The notes: generated by a model not told the origin, from the letters alone. 64,000 nt of DNA from Beta vulgaris subsp. vulgaris (GCF_026745355.1 NC_079205.1:38868952-38932951); one strand, 5' to 3'. Positions 1-11,210 are shown, numbered from the stretch's first letter. Program-made: numbers and translations.

Positions 1-101
1 ATTTTATATTCTCGTTAACTTAATATTATTGATCTCAATTAATTAAAATTTACATATGATGAGTTCTCATTTTATTTAGAGAAAATTTAAGTAATAAGAT
101 A

Positions 102-416
102 CTCTCTCAGTTTCGTAAAGATCTTCCCTCTTTCCGTTTAAGTGCATTTTCAAAAGATCTTCCCTCTTTTGATTTATTCCTTATTTGGAATTTTTTTCCC
201 CTTTTTACCCTCTCATGTCCCTATCACAGGGTCCACCATTACATTATTAATTCAATTTTACTCTCTTTCTCTCTCCTACTTTAACCTTTTTTATTTGTTT
301 ATTTATCTTAACCCCTTTCTCTTTCCTACTTTACCCACCCCACACCCCACAAAAGTGGATCCTCCTTGGTATCTGTAGGAACAATAACAAGGAAGATCTT
401 TAGGAAACGGAGGGAG
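102..416. mobile_element. Stowaway-like MITE
   Basis: The ends are inverted repeats: CTCTCTCAGTTTCGTAAAGA at the left, and a right end whose reverse complement begins CTCCCTCCGTTTCCTAAAGA. TA dinucleotides at 100-101 and 417-418 are the expected Tc1/mariner target duplication. The interior is T/C-rich and holds a direct repeat of AAAGATCTTCCCTCTTT near the left end. There is no transposase, so it is non-autonomous. A short open frame inside it is only pyrimidine-rich filler. Confidence 0.75.
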
Positions 417-418
417 TA

Positions 419-1363
419 TGGTTTATAAAGTTTAGTATATAAATGAATATACATAGTCTTACTATTAATTTGGTTCACGAGCCAACTTTATAACAATAGT
501 AATAACAAATGAGGAAAGTTACAATATTAATCATCTCGTTATTAATTATTGCTTAGATTAAAGAAATTAAAAAAGGATATTACAAGCCTCCCACGACTAT
601 CAAAGTTACTATGCAGGAATTGAGATAACATCTACTAGTAGAGCATGGTGCATCCTCTTCTAAACTACGTCCTTTTATTATTTTTAGAGTCTATAATTTT
701 AAAAAATTGTTTTTATTTGTTTCCTTAAGTTTTGCAACTAAATATTCCTTTTTCAAATTTGAATTTAAAAGGTACATGTTCTTTTACCTTAAGCGTACAT
801 GTTCATTTACTATATGTTCTTTTCATTATAACCTATGTTCTTTTATAAATACAGATTTACATGTTCTTTAATTTTAAGTCGTGTGTTCTTTTTTAAAGTA
901 GAAAAGTTGTCGAAAAAAACTCGTGTTCTTTTATATAAATGGTATATTATTTATGGGTGCACAATGAGCATGGTGCACCCTGGTGCATAATCCACGCTTT
1001 GGCTAATACACGCATTCCCTTTCTAAATATGTGTTTTATTTTGATCTTTATAGTAGAATGTTTATGTTAAATGTATGCTTTTATGGATTGCAAGATATAC
1101 TTTTTTAAAATTATGTTTCATGATGTTACGTAATTTTTGATGATTTGTTGAAGATTGAAGATTTCCATTTCCATAATGATTGTGAAGTATAATGTATAAA
1201 TAAAAAGTAATGGAACATGATAAATAAAAGTGGAAGATAGTTCTTGGCAGTACGATGTTATGTTTGTCGTGCACGTAGCGTTCTGTTTTATGGCAGAAAC
1301 GCCACCTTCTGGTTAGGGGTAATTGTCCCTGGTGGCACCACACTATTGCCACCTACTGGTTAG
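419..1363. other. Intergenic DNA with TGTTCTTTT motif cluster
   Basis: No gene is recognisable. From about 770 to 940 the motif TGTTCTTTT recurs about seven times at irregular spacing, in both ACATGTTCTTTT and CGTGTTCTTTT contexts. A near-identical 15-base phrase, AGCATGGTGCAYCCT, occurs at about 643 and about 969, flanking this cluster. It could be the edge of an unrecognised repeat, but no clean termini were found. Confidence 0.4.
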
Positions 1364-1655
1364 CACTAGTAGAAAAAATCTTATATGTCACTTAGTAACA
1401 GATGCGGTTTTTGTAAAACCGCATCCTAAATTCAACATAAAAAATGGGAGGGAAAGTTGGTAGAACAATATGATGTGATGCTCTTGTGTATCGCATCAGA
1501 TTATATAAACGACTTCGGTTTTTTAACACTCTGATGCGGCTTGTTGGACCATATCAGAATTGATTGGAAGCTGCTGCGAGTCCACCTGATGCGGACCAAA
1601 ATCGCATTAGTAAGGCCGGTTTTGACCGCATCAGATGGGATTTTTTCCACTAGTG
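1364..1655. mobile_element. CACTA-type miniature element
   Basis: The left end is CACTAGTAGAAAAAATC and the right end is its near-exact inverse (GATTTTTTCCACTAGTG with small changes). This is the terminal form of plant CACTA/En-Spm elements. The flanking triplets TAG (1361-1363) and CAG (1656-1658) would be a 3-bp target duplication with one change. The interior is made of GATGCGGT/ACCGCATC inverted repeats, a subterminal pattern seen in non-autonomous CACTA derivatives. It has no coding capacity. Confidence 0.65.
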
Positions 1656-2184
1656 CAGGGACGATGTCCCTAGTGGCTATTACCCTATGATTATGATGAT
1701 GACGATAATTATGATGGGAGACGTCCTTTTATGTTATACTCGCCAAGTTACCAATAAGATAATTATGATGATGATCATGATAAAAGGATAAAAATTATTT
1801 TATGTTAATCAAATGTTTATGAAATGTTTTTACTTTATTTTCTCCTCCTGGTTGCAACTAAAATGAATTTACGATGTTAGAGTAGTATGCTATTGGATTT
1901 TGGCTCACGACGTTTTGCTTTTCTATTTTAGGTAATGACGGGGATGACGAAATGGCGTAGCAGTGAGGAATAATTACTACTTAAATCATGCAAACTTTGA
2001 TTGACTTTGATAAAACGTCACACCCTACATTCAAATCTAGGTCAACATCAATACGTATCACTCTACAGCTACAAACGAGATTATAAGACTTAGTTTATTT
2101 TAGTATAAACTATCTACAAAAGTTATACACAATAAGTCACTACATTTATTGAAGTAAAATTTTATTTGTCACTTTGTTTGTAGT
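1656..2184. other. Intergenic, no feature seen
   Basis: AT-rich DNA with short GATGAT-like runs near 1690-1790. No open frame, RNA gene or terminal repeat is supported. The last five bases (2180-2184, GTAGT) are the left target duplication of the large element that follows. Confidence 0.5.
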
Positions 2185-2636
2185 TGTTTGGGCCCATCAA
2201 ATCCCTCCAAGAATTCTATGCCATCTGGCACTGCCACATAAACCCCTTGGGTCCCACCTATTACAGCATGGCTAGAAAGCATGGGGGGATTCAAGGGTCC
2301 CACATAAATCACTCTTGGAAAGGGATCACCACCAATCCCTAGGTGAGCTGTCCCATCAAGTAGATCTTTGTCTAGGGGTTCCCACCACTATAAATACCTC
2401 TTGTCACCTCAATGTAAATGTATTGAATTCTCACCTAACTAACCTGAGTTTCTCACTCTAGACTCTCTCTCTACCTCAAACATCAACTGGCTTGAGCGTC
2501 GGAGGGGCGATCCTAGAACAACCCCTGGGGTAGTTTTACGTGTTTTGCAGGATTCCGGTGAACATATAACCAGCTCTGCTCGAGCGAAAGGACTTGCTCA
2601 GCACATATCATTAACCTTAATTTCTAGACAGAAACA
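2185..2636 (+). repeat. 5' LTR of element 1
   Basis: Begins TGTTTGGGCCCATC and ends CTAGACAGAAACA; matches 12756-13209 along its whole length. A TATA box (TATAAATA, 2389-2396) sits in the context CCACTATAAATACCTC, expected for a plant gypsy LTR promoter, so transcription should start about 30 bp downstream and run rightwards into gag. Confidence 0.92.
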
Positions 2637-2639
2637 GTT

Positions 2640-2657
2640 TGGCGCCGTCTCTAGGGA
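2640..2657 (+). promoter_or_regulatory. Putative primer-binding site of element 1
   Basis: TGGCGCCGTCTCTAGGGA begins three bases after the LTR end. The TGGCGCC start is the form commonly seen just inside 5' LTRs of plant Tat/Athila elements, where a tRNA 3' end primes minus-strand DNA. Which tRNA pairs here was not established. Confidence 0.6.
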
Positions 2658-2737
2658 TAGTACAAAAAGTTACTTCGCCACCACTCAGCAAAGTTCATTT
2701 CCTACTCAGCAGGACTTAACCCTAGTGCTATTCAGCT

Positions 2738-4480
2738 ATGGCACCATCCAAAAATGCACGTAACAAACAATCTACTCAACCCCAAAGGTCCGAGAGGGAA
2801 CCTTCACCACAGCATAGGAGGTTAGCACGAACTCGATCTCCCTCGGTTCATACATTGGACCCTAACCTGGAACTATCTCAAGAGCATCAGCCATCCCCCT
2901 CTCGGGAAATACAGCATGTTGACCCCCGACCATTGTTCACAACCGATATAGCACTCATAGCAGCTCAGCTGCAGCAGACCCTACAACAAAGCATTATGCA
3001 AATGCTGACTACCCTTCAGCAGGGACAAGGTCAGAATCAGCTCAATCTCCAACAACGGGATGACAATGTCCTGAGACAATCTCAGAGGGAAGAACACGAC
3101 CCTCGCTCTGCTCGCGGCCAGCCTAACCGGCAAAGGTCAGCAACCAACGAGCATGTTCGGTCCCAAAGAGAACCATCAAGGCAGGATGATCGGCAACCTA
3201 GAGAGAGGTCAGCCCGCCGTGAATCCTCCCTCAGACAGGAGGAAACCCACGTCTCTAAGTCGCCGAGGGGAAACCCTCGTCGCAAGCCAGAGGATGCTCG
3301 GCACTTCCTCAATGAGAAGCACCATAGGCAGAGGTATGACGCCCGCCAGCTCCTGGATCGAAAAGCAGCTCAGCGAGAAGGACAAGGCGACACTACACAA
3401 TCCAAGCCTCCAAAACTAGGCAACGGAATCTTAAAGTTTATGACCCCGTTCAGTCGAGAGATCATTGACACCCCTACCCAAGGAAAAGTCAAAACACCCC
3501 TAATTGAGCAATTTGCGGGTCTAACCGACCCGGAAGATCATATGGCCACTTACAAGGCCCAGATGAGTGTGCAGACCAACTGCGAGGCTACATGGTGTCG
3601 GTTCTTCCCCACCACACTGAAGGGGCTCGCGCTAAATTGGTTTCAAGAGCTGTCGGCCGGAATCATCACTAATTTTGCGGTACTCGAAGATATGTTTACC
3701 CATCAGTTCGTGGCCGGAAAGAGGCAAAAGAAGACAAGCTTGCACCTCATGGGGGTCAAACAGGAAAAGAATGAGAGTCTAGCCGACTACATAAAAAGAT
3801 TCAATGAAGAATCTCAGATGGTGTCCGACCTGCAGGATACAGTAGCGTTCCCTGCTCTCATGTCCGGGCTGCAGCCTGACCGGCTCAGATGGACATTAGC
3901 TGAAAGCGAGGCCAAAACCTTCTCAGAGGCTATGGCAAAGGCCCAGAGTTTTATCCAAGCGGCGGACATCTGTCGTCACTCGGAAGAGAGTAGTAAGAAG
4001 AGAAAAGAAGAGGGTAACCATAGGGATCAGCCCAAGCAACAGAAAACGGGTGGTAGGTCGGACAGAGTTACAGACCATGGGAACGACCCCCTTTTCAACA
4101 AGAATCGGAGAGAAATCTACTCGGACATCAAAAAAAGTCTATGTTACCTCATCCCCCGCCTATCTGAACCTCGGCCTAGCGCGAGATCAGAGCCAGTTGT
4201 GCGAATACCACCAAGAATGTGGTCATACCATAAAAGATTGCAGAGAGCTGAAAAAAGGTCTGGATAACCTGGCTGACCAGGGGAAGCTGAACCGCTACCT
4301 CAAGCACACCAACGAAGAGAAGGGGAAGCAGAAGGTTGGTCAGTCTAATAGTGGGGATACAGAGGGTTTCATCAGCGTCATAGCAGGTGGCTTCGCCTCA
4401 GGAGGCCTAACCGGCCGAGCTAGGAAACCCCACCTCCAAAACCTCAAGCATCAAGTGCTGGAAGTCAAGCCGAGCCGGTC
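2738..4480 (+). pseudogene. gag polyprotein of element 1, frameshifted
   Basis: Gag packages the element RNA in cytoplasmic particles. Translation would start at the ATG at 2738 (MAPSKNARNKQ). The first about 200 residues are low-complexity, rich in Arg/Gln/Ser. A Retrotrans_gag-type domain follows, with FFPTTLKGLALNWFQEL near residues 288-304 and a region of the SLADYIKRFNEES type. The frame that starts at 2738 stops at 4267. The knuckle CEYHQECGHTIKDC (CX2H..GHX4C), normal for Tat Gag, is in a different frame from about 4135 on. A run of seven A's near 4130-4137 is the likely slip point. The gag frame would need a one-base change there to reach the knuckle. Whether this is decay or programmed shifting cannot be told, but the later breaks favour decay. 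Confidence 0.85.
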
Positions 4481-4489
4481 GGACTGCCC

Positions 4490-5110
4490 CATAATGACGT
4501 TCGGGGAGTCCAGCCGGTCGGTAAGCGTACCCCACGATGACCCCCTGGTCATCGAACTCAAAGTGGCCAATTCCCGGGTGAAGCGTGTGTTGTTTGATAG
4601 TGGGTCATCAGCTGACATTATCACTCTAGAATGCCTGAAAAAGCTGAAGTATAATGAGAAGGATGTCACACCCCTCGACCAGCCACGTACTCATAGGCTT
4701 TGGGGGTAACTCTGTGCATCCGGTTGGATCGATAAAGCTCCCCACTCGGATGGGCGAGAAGGGCAAAGGAGGAAGCCTACCGATTGACTTCCTAGTGGTC
4801 GACATCCCCCTACCATATAACATAATAATGAGGCGACCTACTCTGAACAAAACAAAAGCTGCCATCTCCACCTACCAACTCCTTATGCCGTTCGAAACGG
4901 ATGAAGGGAAGGTCGGAAAAATACAAGCAGATCAGCAAGCCGGAAGAGAGTGTTATGTTAACAGCTTGAAGAGCAGAGCTGGAAACGACGTCCAAATGGA
5001 CTCGAAGAAGAGGAAAAGAGAAGAGAGCCACCAAAAACTGGGGTATACATCGCGGAGAACCCCAAACAGTACGAGCGACCTCAGCCAGCTGAGGAAGACG
5101 AAGAAGTAGA
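4490..5110 (+). pseudogene. Aspartic protease of element 1, frameshifted
   Basis: The retroviral-type aspartic protease that would cut Gag-Pol. The active-site motif VLFDSGSSADII (about 4588-4623) keeps the D-S-G triad. The flap and C-terminal part (IDFLVVDIPLPYNIIM, about 4780-4830) is in the next frame, so there is a frameshift between about 4675 and 4690. A second frame change near 5025 leads into the acidic linker before RT. The order zinc knuckle, protease, acidic linker, RT is the normal gypsy order. The breaks mean no working protease could be made from this copy. Confidence 0.8.
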
Positions 5111-5135
5111 GATTGGGGCAGAACCCGGTTGGACT

Positions 5136-6503
5136 GTGAGGGTGGGCAAGGCCCTAAACCCAGAAACAAGAGCACAAGTAATGGAGGTGCTCCGAGAGTA
5201 TCAAGACGTGTTCGCTTATGAAGCTTCAGAAATGCCTGGTCTTGATCCCAAAATTATGTGCCATGAGCTTAACATTAAGGAGGGATACAAGCCGGTCAAG
5301 CAAAAACTAAGGCATCAGGGCCCAGAAAGATGCAAAGCTGCGGCAGTCGAGGTTAAAAAGCTACTCGAAGCAGGTTTCATAGAAAAATGCCAGTACTCGG
5401 AATGGCTGGCCAACGTAGTACTAGTCAAGAAGCCGAGCGGGGCTTGGCGCATGTGTGTGGATTTCACAGACCTGAACAAGGGTTGTCCGAAACATAACCA
5501 CCCTCTGCCCAAAATTGATAGGCTGGTCGATTCTACGGCTGGTCATGCCCTCTTAAGTTTCATGGATGCCAATGCAGGCTATCATCAGATTCCGATGGCA
5601 GAGCATGACCTTGTACATACTGCCTTCACCACCTCTCAAGGGGTTTATTGTTACAAAATGATGTCATTCGGCCTGAAAAATGCTGGGGCCACCTACCAGC
5701 GGACAGTCAACAAAATTTTCAGTGATCAGTTGGGACGGAACATAGAGGTGTATGTTGACGACATGATAGTCAAAAGCAAAACCCATTCTGATCACCCAGC
5801 CGACCTGAGGGAGACACTGAGCACATTGAGGAAGTATCGTATGATGCTCAACCCTAAGAAATGCGTCTTCGAGGTAAAAGGGGGTAAGTGCCTCGGATTT
5901 CTAGTTGATGAGATGGGCATTGAAGCCAACCCCGATAAGATCAAGGCAGTGCTCGAGATGAAATCCCCTCGGAATGTCAGAGAAGTGCAGCGCCTCACTG
6001 GCTGCCTAGCTGCACTCGGACGATTCTTATCCCGGTCGGCTGACAAGAGCCTGTTCTTTTTCAAGGCCCTTAAGAGAAAAGAATTCACATGGGATGAGGA
6101 GGCTGAGCAGGCCTTCACCTCCCTCAAACAGCACCTTTCGACGCTTCCGAAGCTCATGTCCCCGTTGCCGAGGGAAACATTGTTCATTTACTTGGCAGTA
6201 TCAGAATACGCCCTCAGCGCTGTGCTGGTGGGCGAAAGGGATGGGACACAACACCTAGTCTACTTCATCAACCATGCCTTTCGAGGGGCAAAAGCAAAAT
6301 ACAGTGAGGTGGAGAAGATGGTCTTCGCCCTCGTCATGGCTAGTCGAAAACTGAAGCCCTACTTCCATGCCCACCAGATCAAAGTCATCACCGGACAACC
6401 TCTCCGCAAAGTCATTGAGAGCAGAACCCACTCGAGTCGGATGACAGATTGGGCCGATCAACTGGCTGACTTTGGTTTGGAATATGAGCCAGGAGGGCCA
6501 TAA
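5136..6503 (+). pseudogene. Reverse transcriptase with RNase H start, element 1
   Basis: A 455-codon open stretch with the whole gypsy RT fold. Visible blocks are KKLLEAGFIEKCQYSEWLANV, the palm block WRMCVDFTDLNKGCPK, SFMDANAGYHQIPM, MSFGLKNAGATYQR, and the catalytic box EVYVDDMIVKSK (YVDD, about 5748-5770). The connection domain (NPKKCVFEV, LTGCLAALGRFLSR) and the first part of the RNase H-like domain follow. It uses element RNA as template in the particle. The frame ends in a TAA at 6501-6503 within the motif EYEPGGP, while the RNase H sequence continues in another frame, so one indel near 6495 separates the two. RT itself looks intact within this stretch. The listed start is the first methionine of the open stretch, not a real initiation site. 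Confidence 0.9.
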
Positions 6504-6534
6504 AAGCCCAGGCCTTGGCTGATTTCATAACAGA

Positions 6535-7150
6535 ATGCACAACTCAGCCCCCGGCGGCCAAAGAGAGGAGTGGGAGTTGTTCGTAGATGGTTCTTCCACT
6601 AAGTCGAGGTGCGGAGCAGGGCTAGTGCTCAAACCTCTGGTCGGAGAAAAGATGGAATATGCTATTAAATTTGAGTTCCTGGGATCTAACAACGAAGCAG
6701 AGTATGAGGTTCTCATCTTGGGGCTTCAGCTTTGCATTCTGGCGGGAGCCACAGCGGTTGAAGCTCGATCGGATTCCCAACTCATAGTGGGTCAGTTCTC
6801 AGAAGAGTACGAGGCCAAGGAAGAAAACATGAGGATGTACTTAGCCAAAACCCAAGAATTCGTCAAAAAGCTCTCTCATTTCCACATCAGCCACATACCG
6901 AGGTCGGAAAACCAGCAAGCCGACACCCTAGTTCGTATGGCCAGCTCAGCAGAAGGGTCGGCTCCTCGGACTATCATGTGGGAGGTACTTCGCCAACCCA
7001 GCATAAATGCCAAGGAACAGCTGGTCCTGGATCGGACATCCACCTGGATGGACAAAGTGGTCGGGTATTTGAGAGATGGAATCCTCCCAGCAGAGGCCAA
7101 GGAGGCCGAGAGGATCAAGCACCGGGCAGGTTGGTTCTTATGGCATGATG
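6535..7150 (+). pseudogene. Ribonuclease H domain of element 1
   Basis: Second RNase H domain following RT, the layout of plant Tat-type pol. Visible acidic residues are D in LFVDGSSTKSRCGAG, E in GSNNEAEYEVLI and D in EARSDSQLIVGQ; HIPRSENQQADTLVRMAS carries the final Asp. These are the D-E-D-D positions of RNase H. It would degrade the RNA strand of the RNA-DNA hybrid. The sequence continues in the same frame to about 7150, where an A-rich run (about 7154-7161) precedes a shift into the integrase frame. Confidence 0.85.
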
Positions 7151-8281
7151 AACAACTCTACAAAAAAAACATACACGCACCCCCTTCTAAAATGTGTAAC
7201 CCCCAAAGAAGGAAACTACATCCTAAGGGAGATACATCAAGGGGCGTTTGGTAGCCATCAGGGAGGAAGAACTATAGCTGGGAAGGCTCTAAGGGCAGGA
7301 TACTACTGACCTACTCTCAAGGCAGATGCACAAGAACTGGTGAAGAGGTGCCCTTCTTGCCAAATCCACTCGGATATTCCTCGAGCTCCAGCCACCCCCC
7401 TCACCTCCATCCACGCAGTCCTACCATTTGATAAGTGGGGCATGGACCCCCTCGGTCCTTTCCCTCCGGCCTCGGGTCAACGCAAGTTCTTGATAGTGGC
7501 AATAGACTATTTCACCAAGTGGACAGAAGTCGAGCCACTCGCCTCCATCACTGACAAACAAGTGCAAGCCTTCATTTGGAAAAACATAATCACGAGATTT
7601 AGGGTGCCCAAAGCCCTAGTTTCAGACAATGGTCGGCAATTCGATAGCGGACCAACTCGGGAATATTGTGCTCGTTTCGGCATACAAACCAGGTTCTCGG
7701 CAGTGTCCCGACCGCAAACCAACGGTCAAGCTGAAGCTGCCAACAAGATAGTTCTCAAAGGGATCAAAAAGTCCTTGGATGCAGCAAAAGGGGCTTGGGT
7801 AGATGACCTACCTGGAGTTCTCTGGTCTGCTCGGACAACTACTAAAAAAGCAACTGGGCACTCCCCGTTCGGCCTAGTATACGGTAGTGAGGCGGTCCTG
7901 CTAGTAGAAGTTGGCATCCCCTCACCTCAGATAACCTTCTATGACTTCGAGAAAAACGAAGAAGAAAAGCCTGTCAACCTCGATCTACTACCAGAAACAA
8001 GGGGCAATGCATGACTAAGGTCCATTCGGTACAAACAGAGAGTAACTCAGCAATTTAACCGTCGAGTTAAAACGAGACCAATCCAGCTCGGAGATTGGGT
8101 GGTCAGGAAGGTCGAAGCAACAGGGCTCTCACACCTAAAAGGCAAGTTGGGGGCTAACTGGGATGGTCCTTACAAAGTCACCAAAGTAATCAAGCCTGGC
8201 ATATTCCAACTAGAAAACCCTAAAGCCATTCCACTTGCTCGGCCATGAAATTTGGACAACCTCAAGAAGTTCTATGTCTAA
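7151..8281 (+). pseudogene. Integrase of element 1, three in-frame stops or shifts
   Basis: Integrase inserts the DNA copy into chromosomes. The N-terminal zinc region is seen as REIHQGAFGSHQGG and VKRCPSCQIHSDI (HHCC). The core shows the first Asp in DKWGMDPLGPF, the second in LVSDNGRQFD and the Glu in PQTNGQAEAANK (DDE). A C-terminal region with LGDWVVRKVEA and KGKLGANWDGPYKV is GPY/F-like and ends at TAA 8279-8281. A TGA at 7307-7309 sits where Trp is expected. TGAs at 8012-8014 and 8246-8248 sit in otherwise continuous sequence. All three fit G/C-to-A/T changes in TGG or CGA codons. The frame also shifts at about 7155-7180 relative to RNase H. Non-functional. Confidence 0.88.
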
Positions 8282-8374
8282 TGTTCGTCAATTACAATTG
8301 GGGCATATATATATGATGTAAACTGGCCAAGTGTGGCATGTAACTGCTCGGACCATTTCAGGTCATGTATTTGA

Positions 8375-8530
8375 AGACTTAACCAGTCAGTTCCAATTTA
8401 TTTTAAGACTTAACCAGTCAGTTTCAATTCATGCATAGACTTAACCAGTCAGTTCCAATTTCGAATTTTGATTTTAACTAGTCAATTCCGATCAACTCTA
8501 TCAAAGCATGACTTAACCAGTCCGGAAAAT
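8375..8530 (+). repeat. Short tandem repeat after pol of element 1
   Basis: About five degenerate copies of a unit near 37 bp with core GACTTAACCAGTCAGTTCC. It lies just downstream of the integrase stop and upstream (in element sense) of the antisense gene's 3' end. A block in the same place exists in element 2 (48880-49325) with a related core. Confidence 0.75.
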
Positions 8531-8692
8531 AACTGCACTTGAGCAGAAACATCAAGAAAAATAATTGCAATTGACAAACTTAGAGGTGCTCGTATAAAAT
8601 GGAATAAAATCACATTCATTCAAGTCAATGTCAAATTACAAACTAAGGCCTGGTACTACCAGGGCTAACTAATACCACATAAGAAACAAAGC

Positions 8693-11210
8693 CTAAGCAG
8701 CCGGGGGGTCGTTCTGCTCGTTGGTACTCCCGGTCAACTCGTCAGACCTCGCCACCTCGGGCTACTGATCCTCTCTAGCAACCTCCTCGTCCTCATCGGA
8801 GAGGACAATGTTGAGCTCAGCGAGGATGGCCCGATCTTCCTCCTCCAGCAGAGCCTTGTAGCTCGCCATCGCCTCGGCCCAAGAGAAGGATGGATGAGAT
8901 TTGGCCAAGGCTGCCTTCATCCGCTTAAGGGCGTCGTCCACCCCCGTCTTCGGGGCGGTCGAGCCAACCTTATTGACGAAATTCTCGCAGGCCTTGGACT
9001 CCTTCCAGGCTGTGAACCATTCATCTTCAAAAGATGGGAGTGCCTCTAACTCCGCCAGCATAGCATTCAGCTCGACTACTTTGTTCAGGGCATTAGCCGT
9101 TTGCTTATCAGCGGCCAATTTGGCCAACTCAGCATCTTCCCTGGCCTTGGTCAGCTCAACCTTGACCAGAGCCCATCCATCTCTCTCTTTCTGGAAGTCC
9201 TCTTGGTCCCGTTTTATGCACCGCTCGGCGTTGGCCAGCTTGGCCTCGGCGATTCTTTGGCCTTCCTTGGCCGCATAAACTTTGTTGTAGTGCGTCTTGC
9301 CCTTTTCCTGCAAGTCCGCCACCTCCTCGGCCAAGTGGACCCGATACTTGGCCACATTAGCCAACCGGGCAGAAAACTGAAACAGAAACATGCTCAGAGA
9401 AAGATGCAAAAACTAAATGCAAGAATAACTAGCGGATGCATACCTCAACCCAGCATCTAAACAGGTCATCGGTTTCTCGACCACCGCTGGTGGCATTTAT
9501 TTGCTCCTGGTCGGCGGTACAGTACAGGCAGTCGATTGCATTGGACCAACGAGTGTCCAGGCCACGGATGTCCAGCTCGGCAAAAGACTTCGCCAAGGCC
9601 AAGCTCAACTCCTTAGGGTCGTCGGTCGGCCCCCGAGGAGGAGTGGAGGGGGTGTACTGAGGGCTCTAAATAGGGCGGAAATCGTTTGAGTGCAGGGAGA
9701 TCCGAGTGTCCTCCAGCTGCTCGGCCTGCCCCTCTGGCCGGGGACTGTTAACTTCCACCGATCTCGCCTTCTTCGCCCTTTCAGCTTGGGCCTTGGCCAG
9801 GGCCTTCTCGGTTTGGGCAACCTTCTCGGGCGCCCGCTCCTTTCTCTTTTTCGAGGCCTTTGGCTTCGAAGGATCCTGCAAAAAGCCAAAATCAGGTCAG
9901 ACAAAAAGGGCAGGTAATACTTTGACAAAAGCAAAACATACCTCAGGGGTCGGAGGAACGCCAAGCTTCTTCGCTTTCAGCTCAGCCTTAAGCTGAGCCG
10001 CCCTCATCGCAGCGTAGTTCAATTTCTCAGCCATTTTGGGGTCGAATTCCAAATGATAGGCTAAAGAAGAAGCTGCAGAGCAAACTAAGTTAAAACAATG
10101 CAAAAAGAAACATTCAAGCAAGTAAAACAACCCCCTCGGCCGATTACCCTTGGGAAATGTCCGGCTCAGGCCCACCGCCGATAGCAGATGTTCATTTTTG
10201 AAAAGATGACAGCTTAGTAGCCAATTGCTGGCCACATAAACCTCTCCCCCTTGGACTATTTGGGCCTCGGTCTGCATATAAATAGCATCGACTGCCTCTT
10301 ACTCAGACATCTCCGGGACCCTGAAGTTCAGCTCATGATTTGTCTCGACATCTGGTCGGACGGTAGGGATCCCCCAGTCTCCTCCAAAAAACACGAAAGG
10401 AAACTCCCTCCTGAATCCCTTCTTGGAGGTAGGCAGGTCGAGCACTGCCTTGTATCCCTGTCGGGCTTGGAAGTACCACCAGCCCGGACCATTCTCCCAT
10501 GCCATCATCTCGACTAACTTGAACATATTGCGCCATAGAGTGATGGTAGCTCGGACACTCAGCATGGCACAGATTGTCTGAACCGCTATGATTCCTCCCC
10601 AAGTGTTCGGCGAAATCTGACTAATAGTCAGGTTGTAGGCGTTGAGAAGATCTTTCACGAACGGGGTCAGAGGAAAGCGGAGCCCCATCTCCATTGATTT
10701 GTAATACACAGCAGTACAACCGGGAGGAGGGGTCAGGACAGTATGAAAGGCCTCCGGTCGGACCAACATGAAAGGATCCCTTATTTGAAACCGAGTAGCT
10801 TGCCCCCTCGGATCATCGAGAAAGGCCTTCATAAGCGAGGGCAAAGGAAACTTCGACCCGGGGCCCCCTTTTGGATCCAAGTCCGGAAACTCCGGTCGGC
10901 CTGAAATAGATGTCTCTCCTTCACCATCAGACATGGTTACCCTCACTACACCATCAGCAAGGTATTTGTCTAAGTAACTAGCTTTGGAAGAAAAGGCCAG
11001 GGACACTTCCCAGGGGAAGGGAACAGCGCCCTCGGCCTCTTTCTCTACTGACGATGAGGGGCTCAGGAGCAGAACCGTGTCGGGAACGGCCGAGGGGTCA
11101 GAGCAACTTATTAAGTTTGACACCAGCATTATTCCCATCCCCCTCACTTCCTCGGAAAGATTGTAGGGAGGTGAGGTCGGAGGTGTCACCAACACAGACG
11201 ATTCTCCCAT
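8693..11210 (-). pseudogene. Antisense spliced gene of element 1, PF04195-like
   Basis: Runs opposite to gag-pol. Start ATG at 11208-11210 (MGESSVLVTPPTSPP). Exon 1 has an acidic/Ser-rich leader, then a domain with MGLRFPLTPFVKDLLNAYNL and ISPNTWGGIIAVQTIC, which I recognise as the 'putative gypsy type transposon' family (PF04195). Three GT-AG introns can be read on the minus strand: about 10148-10075 (gtaatc...ctgcag), about 9940-9875 (gtatgt...ttgcag) and about 9443-9380 (gtatgc...tttcag). Exon 3 is Lys-rich (SKPKASKKRKERAPEKV). Exon 4 is a long Ala/Glu/Lys helix (about 8762-9375), likely coiled coil. In-frame stops at 10299-10301, 9666-9668 and 8762-8764 break it; the original end is probably TAG at 8693-8695. 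The function of this family is unknown. Intron ends are by eye. Confidence 0.75.

Noticed and set aside
1062..1352. 96-codon minus-strand open frame
   Set aside because: No recognisable motif, AT-rich, adjacent to a miniature element; insufficient support for a gene.
8901..9278. Open frame on the + strand within element 1
   Set aside because: It is the antisense shadow of the Ala/Glu/Lys-rich coiled-coil exon read on the minus strand; it has no domain and its composition mirrors that exon.
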